Assembly: GCA_965227455.1 (NCBI GenBank)
Contig: OZ245752.1
Span: forward strand, 1,798,001 to 1,862,000
Reading direction: 5' to 3'
Length of the DNA: 64,000 nt
DNA from: JABDIP01 sp965227455
Lineage (GTDB): Bacteria > Pseudomonadota > Alphaproteobacteria > DSM-16000 > Inquilinaceae
The position numbers and the translations under genes are program-made. Positions within the stretch are counted from its first letter, which is position 1, and every line of letters begins with the position of its first letter. Positions 42,849-52,806 of this stretch are shown here, one piece after another. The notes under the pieces are model-generated. The model saw only the letters and a program-made list of their open reading frames with translations, was not told where the DNA came from and searched no databases.

Positions 42849-44339
42849 CTATTCCGGCAGGAACTCCGCCAATTGCCGTTCGACGGCCTTCGGATCGACG
42901 GCAAGGCCCATGGACATGCCCGAGGCCATCTCGCCGGGCATGACCTCCTCCGCGCCGATCGACAGGCCGTGTACGATGGCCTCGGCGACCTCCGCAGGTG
43001 CGATCTTCGGGCCGTCGAAGTCGCGGGTCATGTCGGTGTCGACGGCGCCCGGCAGCACCGCCATGACGTGGGTCTCCTGCCCCGCGAGTTCGGCGCGCAG
43101 GCCCTGGGTCATGGAGAGTTCCGCCGCCTTGGAGGCGGCCAGCGAGCCCATCATCGGCAGGTTGCCACGCGCCAGGATCGACAGCAGGTTGACGATGGCG
43201 CCGCCGCCATTGGCCTTCAGCACCGGTGCGAAGGCGCGGCACATGGCGAGTGTGCCGAAATAGTTGGTCTCGATCTCGGTGCGGGCGTTGTCCAGATCGT
43301 CGATGGCCAGCAGCGGGGTGTTGAAGTTCACCCCGGCATTGTTGACCAGCAGCGTGGTGTCGCCGGCCGCCTTGGCCGCGACGGCCACCGCATCCGGGTC
43401 GGTGATGTCGAGGGTGACCCCCACCAGCCGGTCGGGCGCCTCGGCGATCAGACCGGCCGCCCCGTCCTTGGTCCGGGTAGCGCAGTAGATCTTCGCGGCA
43501 CCGGCGGCCAGCAGGGCGCGCACGATCTCCGGGCCGATACCGCGGCTGGTTCCGGAGACGAAGGCGACGCCGCCCTCCAGCGCCACCGGTCTGCCGGCGG
43601 CGAAGCCCTTGATCGCGGTCTTGGCGGCGCCGTGCACCAGGCCGATATCCTCGGCGATCACCACCGCCTGGAATCCCTGGCGCCGGCGATCCAGGGCGAA
43701 GGCGAGATGCGGCGTGAAGGCGCCGCAGGCGGTGCCGACATCGCGGCAGGCCTGCTGCACCGTCCTGACCGCCGCCTCATGCGCCGGACCGAATTCCGGA
43801 AACGTGCCGATCGACAGGGCCAGGTCGCCGGTGCCGATGAACACCAGATCGACGCCCGGCACGGCGGCGATGGCAGCCGCGTTCTCCACCCCCTTGGCCG
43901 TCTCGATCATCACCGAGACCAGCACCGCGTCATTGGCGGCGACACCATAGGCCTTGAAGTCCATCAGCGGCCGCACCCCGCCGCCGGAGCGGATGCCGGT
44001 CGGCGGGTATTTGGCGGCGGCAACGGCCGCGGCCGCCTGTTCGGCCGTCTCCACCAGGGGCACGATCACGCCCAGTGCGCCGGCATCCAGCGCCTCGCCA
44101 ATGGCTGTCGCAGAACTGTCGGCGACACGGGCGAGAGGTACCGTATTGGCCCGCACCATGCCGATGGCGTCCTGCAGGGACTGGCGCTGCCACAGACCGT
44201 GCTGCAGGTCGAACACCACCGCATCCGGCCCGGCATCGGCGGCCAGTTCCGCCACCGCCGTGGAGCCGAGGCTGAGCCACACCATGCCGACCGAACCGCC
44301 ATTGCGGATCGTCATCAGAACCGGATTGTCGAGCGCCAT
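42849..44339 (-). CDS. HpcH/HpaI aldolase fused to short-chain dehydrogenase-like domain
   Basis: A 496-residue fusion. Residues 1-250 are an HpcH/HpaI-type class II aldolase: FDLQHGLW (His47), the metal-binding Glu in VMIETAKGVENA and Asp in FIGTGDLALS; such enzymes split or join pyruvate-type hydroxyacids. Residues 258-496 have a short-chain dehydrogenase fold with GTSRGIG (263-269) and NNAG (333-336). Ser387 is kept, but the Y-x-x-x-K motif reads LAASK (400-404), so the catalytic Tyr is Leu. ATG 44339 gives a normal aldolase N-terminus. The pathway is unknown. Confidence 0.85.
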   Translation of the reverse strand: MALDNPVLMTIRNGGSVGMVWLSLGSTAVAELAADAGPDAVVFDLQHGLWQRQSLQDAIGMVRANTVPLARVADSSATAIGEALDAGALGVIVPLVETAEQAAAAVAAAKYPPTGIRSGGGVRPLMDFKAYGVAANDAVLVSVMIETAKGVENAAAIAAVPGVDLVFIGTGDLALSIGTFPEFGPAHEAAVRTVQQACRDVGTACGAFTPHLAFALDRRRQGFQAVVIAEDIGLVHGAAKTAIKGFAAGRPVALEGGVAFVSGTSRGIGPEIVRALLAAGAAKIYCATRTKDGAAGLIAEAPDRLVGVTLDITDPDAVAVAAKAAGDTTLLVNNAGVNFNTPLLAIDDLDNARTEIETNYFGTLAMCRAFAPVLKANGGGAIVNLLSILARGNLPMMGSLAASKAAELSMTQGLRAELAGQETHVMAVLPGAVDTDMTRDFDGPKIAPAEVAEAIVHGLSIGAEEVMPGEMASGMSMGLAVDPKAVERQLAEFLPE

Positions 44340-44504
44340 CGCCTGCCTGCCCTGGTTTTGCGGCGAGCCTAGCCCGGCCGGCCGCACCGGCCAAGCCGAT
44401 GCCCGGGGACGAGGCGCTTTTGGTTAATCGGACGGTAACCAATTCCCGGACAAGTTGCCGAGCGCGCCCAGCTGCGGCGTGACACGGCCATTCGGAAAGC
44501 GACC

Positions 44505-45083
44505 ATGGCGCTCCCTCGACCTCTGCGGTTCATCCGCCCGCTGCTGCTGCCCCGTGAGAAGAACAATGCCGAGTTCTGGCTGTCGCATGCCCTGATCGTC
44601 GGATCGACCATCCTCGGCGTCTATCTGGCCGCCGCCGCCGGCTACAAGGTCGGCATGGAGCTGCATTCGGCCCGATCCGACCGGGAAAGCTATTTTCTGC
44701 AACTCGCGCTCCTGGCCGAGGTCACTGACAATCTGCGCCATGTGGAAGAATGGTCGGAAGAGTACCGGACCGGCAGCAAGGCCAAATTCGTGGGCCGCGG
44801 CGAGCAGTACCGCCTGGAGACCTATGTCTGGGACGCGGCGTCCCGATCGGAAGTGGCGTTCCAGATTCCGCCCGACGCGATGACCGGAATTCGCCGGCTC
44901 TACCGACAGCTCTCCAGCGAGCTCACCAACCTGGCCGACGACACCCTGACCACAGCGCCCGATCACCATCAGGTCCAGGCGAACCTGGCGGATGCGCGGC
45001 GTACGATCCTGCCGGCACTGACCGAGAGCATCGAGGCGCTACGCGAGCGGCTTGAGCTTCTCGGCGTCGCACCGGACCCATAG
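44505..45083 (+). CDS. hypothetical single-pass membrane protein
   Basis: A 192-residue protein of no family I recognise. A basic N-terminus (RPLLLPREKNNAEFW) precedes one membrane helix (about 27-48, HALIVGSTILGVYLAAAAGY); the rest is a hydrophilic, helix-rich domain, probably periplasmic, with FLQLALLAEVTDNLRHVEEW and a C-terminal helix LPALTESIEALRERLELL. It stands alone and is divergent from the aldolase-SDR gene. Codon use looks like its neighbours. Confidence 0.68.
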   Translation: MALPRPLRFIRPLLLPREKNNAEFWLSHALIVGSTILGVYLAAAAGYKVGMELHSARSDRESYFLQLALLAEVTDNLRHVEEWSEEYRTGSKAKFVGRGEQYRLETYVWDAASRSEVAFQIPPDAMTGIRRLYRQLSSELTNLADDTLTTAPDHHQVQANLADARRTILPALTESIEALRERLELLGVAPDP

Positions 45084-45159
45084 GCCGCGCGCCGGCGCCC
45101 GGCCATCGAATGGAGCGTCCGGACGGCTGAAATCCGTCCGTTGAGGATGGGAACCGGGG

Positions 45160-45636
45160 CTAGACCAGCACCGTATCCAGCCGGTCGTAGCTGGCCGCAA
45201 CGCCGCTCTCCATGCCGAACTTCAGCGCACCGTCGCGATCCTCCCGGGAGCCGTAGAGGATAGTCGTCGTGACCGTGGTCCGCCCATCCTGCTCGGTCAG
45301 GGTCGTCGTCACCTGCGTCTCGCCGCCGGTCCAGTCCTCGTCGAACTGTTCGGTGTGCACCAGTCGCGCGGGCGGCTCGACCTCGCGGAAGATACCGCTC
45401 ATTCCCATGCCGCTCCCGTCCGGGCCACGCCATTCGTAACGCAGTGCACCACCAACCCTGAGATCGACCTCGCAGACCGGCATGGTCCAGCCTTCCGGGC
45501 CCAGCAACCAGCGCCGGATCAGCGCCGGCTCCGTCAGGGCCGCGAAGACCCTGTTCCGGGGCGCATCGAAAACGCGGCGCATGACCACCTCGCGGTCGGT
45601 CGGCGTGGAAACGTCAAGCTTCGCAAATCCGCTCAT
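45160..45636 (-). CDS. SRPBCC/AHSA1 domain protein
   Basis: A 158-residue START-like protein of the activator-of-Hsp90 (AHSA1) group: VMRRVFDAPRNRVFAALTEPALIRRWLLGPEGW at the N-terminus, GGALRYEWRGPDG in the middle, and the closing helix GMESGVAASYDRLDTVL. The fold encloses a hydrophobic pocket; the ligand is unknown. ATG 45636 lies one base after the ArsR stop, so the two are co-translated. ArsR-AHSA1 pairs are common in bacteria. Confidence 0.87.
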   Translation of the reverse strand: MSGFAKLDVSTPTDREVVMRRVFDAPRNRVFAALTEPALIRRWLLGPEGWTMPVCEVDLRVGGALRYEWRGPDGSGMGMSGIFREVEPPARLVHTEQFDEDWTGGETQVTTTLTEQDGRTTVTTTILYGSREDRDGALKFGMESGVAASYDRLDTVLV

Positions 45637-45637
45637 G

Positions 45638-45982
45638 TCATCCGTCCTTGTTGGCGGGATCGGGATTGAGTTCGTCAAGCAGCGCGTCGAGACGCTGGAA
45701 ATTGCCCTCCCAGATCTGGCGGTAGCGCTCCAGCCAGTCGGTCGCCTCGGCCAGCGGCCGCGCCGCAATCCGGCAGGGCCGCTTCTGCGCCTCGCGACCC
45801 CGGGTGATGAGCCCGGCGCGTTCCAGCACTTTCACATGCTTGGAGACCGCCGGCTGGCTCATGGCGAACGGCTTGGAAAGCTCGGTCACCGTCGCTTCGC
45901 CGGTCGCCAGCTGGGCCAGGATTGCCCGGCGGGTGGGGTCTGCAAGCGCCGCAAAGGTCGTATCGAGGGTATCTGGCGCCAT
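45638..45982 (-). CDS. ArsR family transcriptional regulator
   Basis: A 114-residue winged-helix protein: ALADPTRRAILAQLATGEATVTEL and the recognition helix MSQPAVSKHVKVLERAGLI. No cysteine pair for metal sensing is present; the only Cys is in RPCRI, so it belongs to the group paired with AHSA1 proteins rather than to metal sensors. A near-perfect palindrome touches its start codon (45982-46025), suggesting autoregulation. Confidence 0.9.
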   Translation of the reverse strand: MAPDTLDTTFAALADPTRRAILAQLATGEATVTELSKPFAMSQPAVSKHVKVLERAGLITRGREAQKRPCRIAARPLAEATDWLERYRQIWEGNFQRLDALLDELNPDPANKDG

Positions 45983-46025
45983 CGTACATAACCGGATAGT
46001 TTATAAACTCACTGGTTATGTACGA
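45982..46025. promoter_or_regulatory. palindromic operator upstream of the ArsR gene
   Basis: Two 12-base arms (TCGTACATAACC at 45982-45993, GGTTATGTACGA at 46014-46025) are exact reverse complements. Between them lies a second perfect palindrome, AGTTTATAAACT (45998-46009). The site abuts the start codon and sits in AT-rich DNA, as expected for the autoregulatory operator of an ArsR dimer, possibly two dimers. Confidence 0.7.
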
Positions 46026-46110
46026 TCGGCACGGAAACGTCAATCCCCGACCCGCGCCTCTTCGAATGCGACGAGGAGTTCCATTCCGAGCCGACAGGTT
46101 TGAGGTGTTT

Positions 46111-47106
46111 CTACAGGGGCTGGACCGCGACGAGTCCGGTATCCGCCATCCGGGCGAGCGGGTTGCGCAAGGGCCGCCCGAAGGCCTCCGAACCGATCTC
46201 GAAGACGTCGCCCGGTTCGGCCGTCACCCCGGCCGCGAAGCTGAGGGTGGCGGTGCCGAAGAAATGCACATGGGCGTCGCCCGGGCGCCGGAAGAGTTCG
46301 TACTTGAAATGGTGGTGTTCCAGATTGGCGAGGCTGTGGGACATGTTGGCCTCGCCGCTGAGGAACTCCGCCTGCCAGACCGCCTCGTCGCCACGCAGCA
46401 GGCGCGACGTGCCGCGGATATCCGCGGGCAGGTCGCCAAGCAGCAGCTCCGGCCCGAAGGAGCAGGCGCGCAGCTTGGAATGGGCCAGCAGCAGATAGTT
46501 CTGGCGCTCGGTCACATGGTCGGAGAATTCGTTGCCAAGCGCGAAGCCGACCCGATGCGGCGTGCCGTCCGGGCCGATGACGTAGAGCCCCACCACCTCC
46601 GGCTCCTCGCCGCCATCCAGGGCGAAATCCGGCATGGCCAGCGGCTGTTCCGGGGCCGCGACGATGCTGCCATCGCCCTTGTAGAACCATTCCGGCTGCA
46701 TGCCGATGGTCCCATGGGCCGGCTTGCCGCCCTCCAGGCCGGCGCGGAACATCTTCATGGAGTCGGTCATCGGCGCGTCGCCGGCGGCCTCCGCATGCAT
46801 CTTGTCGCGGGCGTCGGCGCTGCCGAGATGGGTCAGGCCCGTGCCGGTCACCAGCAGATGCGCCGGGTCGGGATGGTCCAGCGGTGCCAGCAGCCGGCCT
46901 CCGGCGGCGATCGCGTCATAGTCATGATCCGCCCCGGTCGCCAATGCCGAGGCCAGCTCCGCCAGCCCGGCCCGCTCGTCGATCGCCTCCCGGGCCAGTG
47001 CGTAGACCGATTCCACGCCGTCGAGCCCCCGTACCGAGAGCCCATCTTCCGCGACCAGCCCGACCAGGCGGGTCCCGCCCGTATCGGTGAACTGGATCAA
47101 CCGCAT
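46111..47106 (-). CDS. AraD1/GguC family protein (fumarylacetoacetate hydrolase fold)
   Basis: A 331-residue FAH-fold protein starting MRLIQFTDTGGTRLVGLVAEDG, like AraD1/GguC proteins. Metal-binding glutamates are probably in DGGEEPEVVGLYVIG, and GTPHRVGFALGNEFSDHV is typical. Family members occur in L-arabinose and related sugar-acid gene clusters, where a dehydratase or hydrolase step on a 2-keto-3-deoxy sugar acid is proposed. Here it lies beside an FCD-type GntR regulator and near uronate genes, which fits. AAGGGGATTTGGGG precedes ATG 47106. The precise reaction is uncertain. Confidence 0.82.
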   Translation of the reverse strand: MRLIQFTDTGGTRLVGLVAEDGLSVRGLDGVESVYALAREAIDERAGLAELASALATGADHDYDAIAAGGRLLAPLDHPDPAHLLVTGTGLTHLGSADARDKMHAEAAGDAPMTDSMKMFRAGLEGGKPAHGTIGMQPEWFYKGDGSIVAAPEQPLAMPDFALDGGEEPEVVGLYVIGPDGTPHRVGFALGNEFSDHVTERQNYLLLAHSKLRACSFGPELLLGDLPADIRGTSRLLRGDEAVWQAEFLSGEANMSHSLANLEHHHFKYELFRRPGDAHVHFFGTATLSFAAGVTAEPGDVFEIGSEAFGRPLRNPLARMADTGLVAVQPL

Positions 47107-47245
47107 CCCCAAATCCCCTTCCTCTCGTCCGGCCATCATCGACGATGAAAATCCGGGCGGTTCACGTCACGCCGTCATCATTGGCCAGGTCCATCGCCAG
47201 GCGGGCGATGTCGGGCAGGTCGCCGCGGCGGGTCGCCGCGCTTGC

Positions 47246-47995
47246 TCAGGGCCCGCTGGCGGCCTTCTTCTCCCGCTCGATGGCGCGGCGGACGAATTCG
47301 ACCGATTCCCCCAACAGGGTGCGCATTGCCAGTCGCGCGCTGTTGGCGTCACCGGATTTGATCGCGTCCAGCACCGCCTTGTGTTTGGGAAGGGCATAGA
47401 ATTGCGCACTGACCTCCGAGCCGGAGAGCTTGATGCTGGAGGCCAGCGCGGTCTCAATCAGCGAGCCGAGCGGCACCAGCAGCTCGTTGCCGGTCGCCGC
47501 CAGGATGCTGAGATGGAACCGCAGATCCGGCTCGATGGAGGCCTCCAGATCCTCGCCGGCCGCCTCCATGTCGGCATAGGCCCTCTCGATCGCCGCCAGC
47601 TGGTCCGCGGTGGCGCGTTCCGCCGCCAGGGCCGCGGCGGCCGGCTCGATGATCTGGCGGACCTCGAACAGGTCGTCGGCGAAGCGCGCGACATTGGCCG
47701 AGGCGAACTGCCAGGCCAGCACATCGGGATCCAGCATGTTCCAATGGTCGCGGGGCCGGATTCGGGTGCCGATCTTGGGCCGCGATTCGACCAGCCCCTT
47801 GGCCGCCAGCACCTTGATGGCCTCACGCAGGGCGGTGCGGCTGACCTTCAGCTTGACGCTGAAATCCGCCTCGTTGGGCAGGATGGTGCCCGGCGCGAAC
47901 TCACCGCTCATGATGCGCGCGGCGATCTCGTTGGCCACCTGTCCATGCAGGCTGCGGCGGGAATAGGTCTTGTTGGGTTGCTGTGCTGTCGGCAA
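47246..47995 (-). CDS. GntR/FadR family transcriptional regulator (FCD domain)
   Basis: A 249-residue regulator. The N-terminal winged helix has ANEIAARIMSGEFAPGTILPNEADFSVKLKVSRTALREAIKVLAAKGLVESRPKIGTRI-type sequence (positions about 20-80). The all-helical FCD ligand domain carries metal or ligand His/Asp residues in DLRFHLSILAATGNELL and KHKAVLDAIKSGD. TTG 47995 is chosen because AGGGAG lies 6 bases upstream; ATG 48043 has none. Its neighbours suggest that it senses a sugar acid and controls the epimerase or AraD1 genes. Confidence 0.86.
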   Translation of the reverse strand: MPTAQQPNKTYSRRSLHGQVANEIAARIMSGEFAPGTILPNEADFSVKLKVSRTALREAIKVLAAKGLVESRPKIGTRIRPRDHWNMLDPDVLAWQFASANVARFADDLFEVRQIIEPAAAALAAERATADQLAAIERAYADMEAAGEDLEASIEPDLRFHLSILAATGNELLVPLGSLIETALASSIKLSGSEVSAQFYALPKHKAVLDAIKSGDANSARLAMRTLLGESVEFVRRAIEREKKAASGP

Positions 47996-48201
47996 GGCGA
48001 ACTCCCTGTTAACGCCTCTCGAGCAAGGCACCGACACGCGCATGGACGTCGTGGCGGAAACTAGCCGGCGCGTGCGCGCCTTGCCAGGCATTCATCCCAG
48101 TGCGACCCTCCCAGCGGAGCGGTTCCCCAGGGTCAGGAACCGTCCGAATGCCGTGTCCGGAGATGCCGGCGCGGCGCCTGTCGGGCATTTCTCGCCCGAT
48201 C

Positions 48202-48230
48202 ATTGATAATACGATATGCCGAGAGTATCG
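48202..48230. promoter_or_regulatory. candidate operator between the GntR regulator and epimerase genes
   Basis: The divergent spacer 47996-48291 contains an AT-rich island in GC-rich DNA: ATTGATAATACGAT with partly symmetric ends, and just after it CGATA...TATCG (48212-48216 and 48226-48230). FCD regulators bind short AT-rich palindromes, so this is the best candidate site; the symmetry is weak. Confidence 0.3.
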
Positions 48231-48291
48231 GCCCGGCTGCGGTTTCGCGTCAAGCGCCGGCCGGGCGGCGGAACCAGGGAGGACAAGGCGG

Positions 48292-49200
48292 ATGAGTGCA
48301 GGCTCCGACGAGATCATCACCATGCGGCAGGGCGATACCGGCCTGTCGATCTGCCCCGCCGCCGGCGGCTCGATCACCCGCTACTGGCAGGAGGGCGTGC
48401 GCAGCATCGAATGGCTGCGGCCCGCGACCGAGGAGACCATCGCCACTCGCGACCCGCTGGGCATGTCCAGCTTTCCGCTGGTGCCGTTCTCCAACCGCAT
48501 TCGCGACGGGCGATTCACCTTCGACGGCACCAAGGTGGCGCTGCCGCTCAACTTCCCGCCGGAGAAGCACACCATCCACGGCAAGGGCTGGCAGACGCCC
48601 TGGACCCTGGTGGGCCAGGAGGAGGACACCGCCACCATCGCCTTCAGCCACAGCCCGGATGCCTGGCCCTGGCCTTATTCCGCCGAGCAGACCTTCACCC
48701 TGGACGAGGGCGGCATGTCCATCCTGATGACGGTGACCAATCGCGGCGACCGCCCGATGCCGGCCGGGCTGGGCCCGCACCCCTATTTCGTGCGCACGCC
48801 GCAGGCCCGGATCACCGCATCGGTCGACCGGATGTGGGTGTCCGACGACGAGGTCATGCCGACCGAACTGGTGGCGCCGGCCCCCGGGCGCGATCCGAAT
48901 GTGGGGGTCGTCGCAGACAGCGTGGCGATGGACAACACCTTCACCGGCTGGGGCCATCGGGTGGAGATCGACTGGCCGGAATGGGGCGCCCGGCTGGTCA
49001 TGGAGGCGCCGCCGCCGCTGGACCATCTGGTCGTCTTCACGCCGCCCGGCGAGGATTTCTTCTGCGTCGAGCCGGTCAGCAACATGACCGACGCCTTCAA
49101 CCTGACCGCCGCCGGCCGCGACGATACCGGCATGACGGTGCTCGGTCCCGACGAGACCCTGACCGGCATCATCCGCTTCCGGCCGGAAATCCTGGGCTGA
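48292..49200 (+). CDS. aldose 1-epimerase family protein
   Basis: A 302-residue galactose-mutarotase-fold protein. FPLVPFSNRIRDGRF, the catalytic His in KHTIHGKGWQ, the second His in GLGPHPYF, and the catalytic Glu in FFCVEPVSNMTDAFN are all visible. It interconverts anomers of an aldose in the cytoplasm. GGGAGG precedes ATG 48292. Divergent from the GntR gene and next to uronate catabolic genes, it likely serves a sugar of that pathway. Confidence 0.88.
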   Translation: MSAGSDEIITMRQGDTGLSICPAAGGSITRYWQEGVRSIEWLRPATEETIATRDPLGMSSFPLVPFSNRIRDGRFTFDGTKVALPLNFPPEKHTIHGKGWQTPWTLVGQEEDTATIAFSHSPDAWPWPYSAEQTFTLDEGGMSILMTVTNRGDRPMPAGLGPHPYFVRTPQARITASVDRMWVSDDEVMPTELVAPAPGRDPNVGVVADSVAMDNTFTGWGHRVEIDWPEWGARLVMEAPPPLDHLVVFTPPGEDFFCVEPVSNMTDAFNLTAAGRDDTGMTVLGPDETLTGIIRFRPEILG

Positions 49201-49308
49201 AGCGGTCGCCTTTCCGCTCGGCCCCGTTTTTCTGCAGCCGCCTCGCTATGATAGGAATTCAAACGTGGCAGAGAGCCGGGCAAACCGGCCCTCGACCGGG
49301 AGGATACG

Positions 49309-50157
<849 letters not shown>

Positions 50158-50231
50158 CGCCGGCGCGCCCTGCCCTTGCCGAATTCTCCGGCGAGGATTG
50201 TCGCCTTCGCAATCACCGGGTCAGGAAGACC

Positions 50232-51245
50232 GTGCCGTCCATCTTTCGCTCCCGCCGCCTGGCCGGATTCGCCGCCCTCCTCGGTCGCTTCCTTTGCGAA
50301 ATCGCGCGGGGCGGCACCCGCTTTTTCGTGGCCGGGACCGGGATCGGCCTGGCCGCCGCCACCCTGGCGACCCTGCTGGCGCGGCAATGGTGGGTGTTCG
50401 ACCTGGCGACCCATTTCCGCATCCATTATGTGGCCGTCGCCGTCCTGGGCGTGCTGCTGGCCGCAATGCTGCGCTGGCGAATGGTGGCGGTCGTCATCGC
50501 AGTTCTTGCGATCCCCCACGCGGCAGCGTTGAGCAGCGTCGTGCCCTTTGGGACAGCCCAGGCGGTCGCCGCGGCCACTGAGACCCCAGTTCGGGTCAGC
50601 ACCGTCAATGCCTACTGGTCGAATTGGGACGGCGCGGCATTGTTTGGCTATGTCACCGAAACCGACCCGGACGTGCTGGTGATCCAGGAGGCGGACCGGC
50701 GCTGGCGCGGAACCCTGCTGCAGATCGGCGCGCAGTATCCGCATGCGGTGCCCGAGGATTGGCGCGAGGCGCGCGACGTCATCGTCTTCAGCCGCTTTCC
50801 GATCCTGGGCGGCACACGGCGCTTTCCGGAAGGACAGGGTTTCCATTACCAGACGGCGGATCTGGATGTCGACGGCCGGGCGGTGACGGTGATCGGCGTA
50901 CATCCGCCCCTGCCGGCCGGACACCGCTTCACCGCCATGCGCAACGCCTATCTGGCGGCCATCGCGGAGGTCGCCGATCGGTCTCAGCACCCGGTGATCG
51001 TCGCCGGCGATTTCAACAGCACGGTCTGGTCGCCGCATTTCGCCGATCTAATGGATGACTCCGGCCTGCGCAACGCCGCCGACGGCCGCGGCTGGCGGCC
51101 GACCTGGCCGAGCTGGCTGCCGCTGGCCGGCATCCCCATCGACCATATCCTGGTCAGCGACCATTTCACGGTGCAGGCGGTCCGGCGCGGCCCGAATATC
51201 GGTTCCGACCACTACCCTGTCACCGCCGATCTGGCACTACGCTAG
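50232..51245 (+). CDS. membrane-anchored endonuclease/exonuclease/phosphatase family protein
   Basis: A 337-residue protein. Three hydrophobic segments (about 25-110) come first; the catalytic DNase I-like domain then starts at RVSTVNAYWSNWDG. Fold motifs are LVIQEADRRW (Glu), VIVAGDFNST, IDHILVSD and GSDHYPV. The domain probably faces the periplasm. GTG 50232 with AGGA 5 bases upstream is preferred to TTG 50154, which overlaps the PhyH stop. Substrate unknown. Confidence 0.8.
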   Translation: MPSIFRSRRLAGFAALLGRFLCEIARGGTRFFVAGTGIGLAAATLATLLARQWWVFDLATHFRIHYVAVAVLGVLLAAMLRWRMVAVVIAVLAIPHAAALSSVVPFGTAQAVAAATETPVRVSTVNAYWSNWDGAALFGYVTETDPDVLVIQEADRRWRGTLLQIGAQYPHAVPEDWREARDVIVFSRFPILGGTRRFPEGQGFHYQTADLDVDGRAVTVIGVHPPLPAGHRFTAMRNAYLAAIAEVADRSQHPVIVAGDFNSTVWSPHFADLMDDSGLRNAADGRGWRPTWPSWLPLAGIPIDHILVSDHFTVQAVRRGPNIGSDHYPVTADLALR

Positions 51246-51880
51246 CCGGTCGCCAGCCCCGCGGCCGCCCGCGCCTTGGCGGTGATCGCGTGCCACGCGC
51301 CCTCCGCGATCTCGGCCTTGGTCGCCAGCCACGAACCGCCGACGCAGAGCACATTGGGGAGCGCGAGATAGTCGGGCGCGGTGCCCGCGGAAACGCCGCC
51401 AGTGGGGCAGAACCTCAGGTCTTGCAGCGGTGCGCCGAGAGCCTTCAGGGTGGGAATCCCACCGGCCGGTTCGGCCGGAAAGAACTTCAGGTGGCGATGT
51501 CCGAGCTCCATGGCCCGCATCGCCTCCGACGCCGTTGCCACGCCCGGCAGGAAGGGCAGTCCGGTCGCATCCGCGGCGGCGGACAACGCGTCGGTCAGGC
51601 CCGGGCTGACGCCGAAGCGGGCGCCGATGCTATGCGCCCCCTCGATATCGGCGGGGCTCAAGACGGTTCCAAGGCCGACCACCGCATCCGGCACCTCCGC
51701 GATTATGGCCGAGGCCGCGGCCAAAGCCGCCTCGGTGCGCAGGGTGATTTCCAGGACCGGCAACCCACCGGCGACAAGCGCCTGCGCCAGCGGCACCGCG
51801 TCGGCTTCCCATTCGATGGTCAGCACCGGGATCACCGGCGCCATGCGCATGATCGCGGCGATCGGCGGTTCGGAGCTCAC
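51242..51880 (-). CDS. eda: 2-dehydro-3-deoxy-phosphogluconate (KDPG) aldolase
   Basis: A 212-residue class I aldolase that splits KDPG into pyruvate and glyceraldehyde 3-phosphate. The catalytic Glu lies in LEITLRTEAAL, the Schiff-base Lys in HRHLKFFPAEPAGG, and the phosphate site in CPTGGVS. GTG 51880 overlaps the kdgK stop (GTGA), so the kinase and aldolase are translationally coupled. The stop lies four bases inside the end of the convergent nuclease-fold gene. Confidence 0.92.
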   Translation of the reverse strand: MSSEPPIAAIMRMAPVIPVLTIEWEADAVPLAQALVAGGLPVLEITLRTEAALAAASAIIAEVPDAVVGLGTVLSPADIEGAHSIGARFGVSPGLTDALSAAADATGLPFLPGVATASEAMRAMELGHRHLKFFPAEPAGGIPTLKALGAPLQDLRFCPTGGVSAGTAPDYLALPNVLCVGGSWLATKAEIAEGAWHAITAKARAAAGLATG

Positions 51881-52806
51881 GCCACGTCGTCCAGCAGCAT
51901 CTTGGGCATGGCCTCGGCCGGGATGATGGCGCCCGGGTGGCGGATGACCTCCGCCGCCAGCCGGTTGGCGCAATGGGCCGCGGCGACCGGCTTCAGGCCC
52001 TTGAAGCGGGCCGCCATGTAGCCGGCATTGAAGCTGTCGCCGGCAGCGGTGGTGTCCAGCGGTTTGGGGTCCGGGTCGGCGGCGACATGTTCCTGGCCCT
52101 CGGAATTCACCACCAGGCAGCCCTGGCTGCCGAGCTTGATCGCCGCCTCCGCGACGCTGTGCTTCAGCACCCGGTTGGCATAGGCCTGCGGGTCGGCATA
52201 GCCGAACAGGGCCTGCTCGTCCTCGAAGGTCGGCAGCAGCAGGTCGGTGCGCTTCAGCATGGCCGACATCGCGGCGCGCGCCGCGTCACTGTCGCCATTC
52301 CAGGCGCTTGGCCGGTAATTGCCGTCGAACGCCACCTTGGTGCCGCGCTCGCGCATGGCGTCCAGGATGGTGAACAGCGCCTTCCGGCCGTCAGGGCCGT
52401 ACAGCGACAGGCTGATGCCCGACAGATAGAACCAGTCGTACTTCGCCAGCTTCTTGGCCAGCGCCGGCAGCCCGCCCGGCCGGAACAGCTCGCGGGCCGG
52501 CGAGGTGTCCCGCCAATAGTGGAAGCTGCGTTCGCCGGACGCGTCGGTGCGCACCACATACAGGCCCGGCATACGCCCCGGCGCCCGCTCGATCAGCCCG
52601 GTGCCGACCCCGTCCTGTTTCCAGGCGGCCAGCATCTCGTCGCTGAACGGGTCGTCGCCCAGGATGGTGGCGTAATCGACGGCGATCCCCAGCCGGGCCA
52701 GATAGACGGCGAAATTCAGCGTGTCGCCGCCGAAGGACCGGACATAGCGGCCATCCGGCAAGGGGCTGAACTCCACCATGCATTCGCCGATCGCGACGAC
52801 TTTCAC
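51877..52806 (-). CDS. kdgK: 2-dehydro-3-deoxygluconokinase (KDG kinase)
   Basis: A 309-residue PfkB-family kinase converting KDG to KDPG. The family's N-terminal segment is MKVVAIGECMVEFSPL with SFGGDTLNFAVYLARLG; ADPDPKPLDTTAAGDSFNAGY holds the anion hole and catalytic Asp. It is first in the kdgK-eda operon and provides the shared lower half of uronate breakdown for the uxaC-uxuB genes nearby. Confidence 0.92.
   Translation of the reverse strand: MKVVAIGECMVEFSPLPDGRYVRSFGGDTLNFAVYLARLGIAVDYATILGDDPFSDEMLAAWKQDGVGTGLIERAPGRMPGLYVVRTDASGERSFHYWRDTSPARELFRPGGLPALAKKLAKYDWFYLSGISLSLYGPDGRKALFTILDAMRERGTKVAFDGNYRPSAWNGDSDAARAAMSAMLKRTDLLLPTFEDEQALFGYADPQAYANRVLKHSVAEAAIKLGSQGCLVVNSEGQEHVAADPDPKPLDTTAAGDSFNAGYMAARFKGLKPVAAAHCANRLAAEVIRHPGAIIPAEAMPKMLLDDVA

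Noticed and set aside
45120..45140. Hairpin CGGACGG/CCGTCCG between convergent genes as a terminator
   Set aside because: A 7-base stem without a T tract; too weak to list as a terminator.
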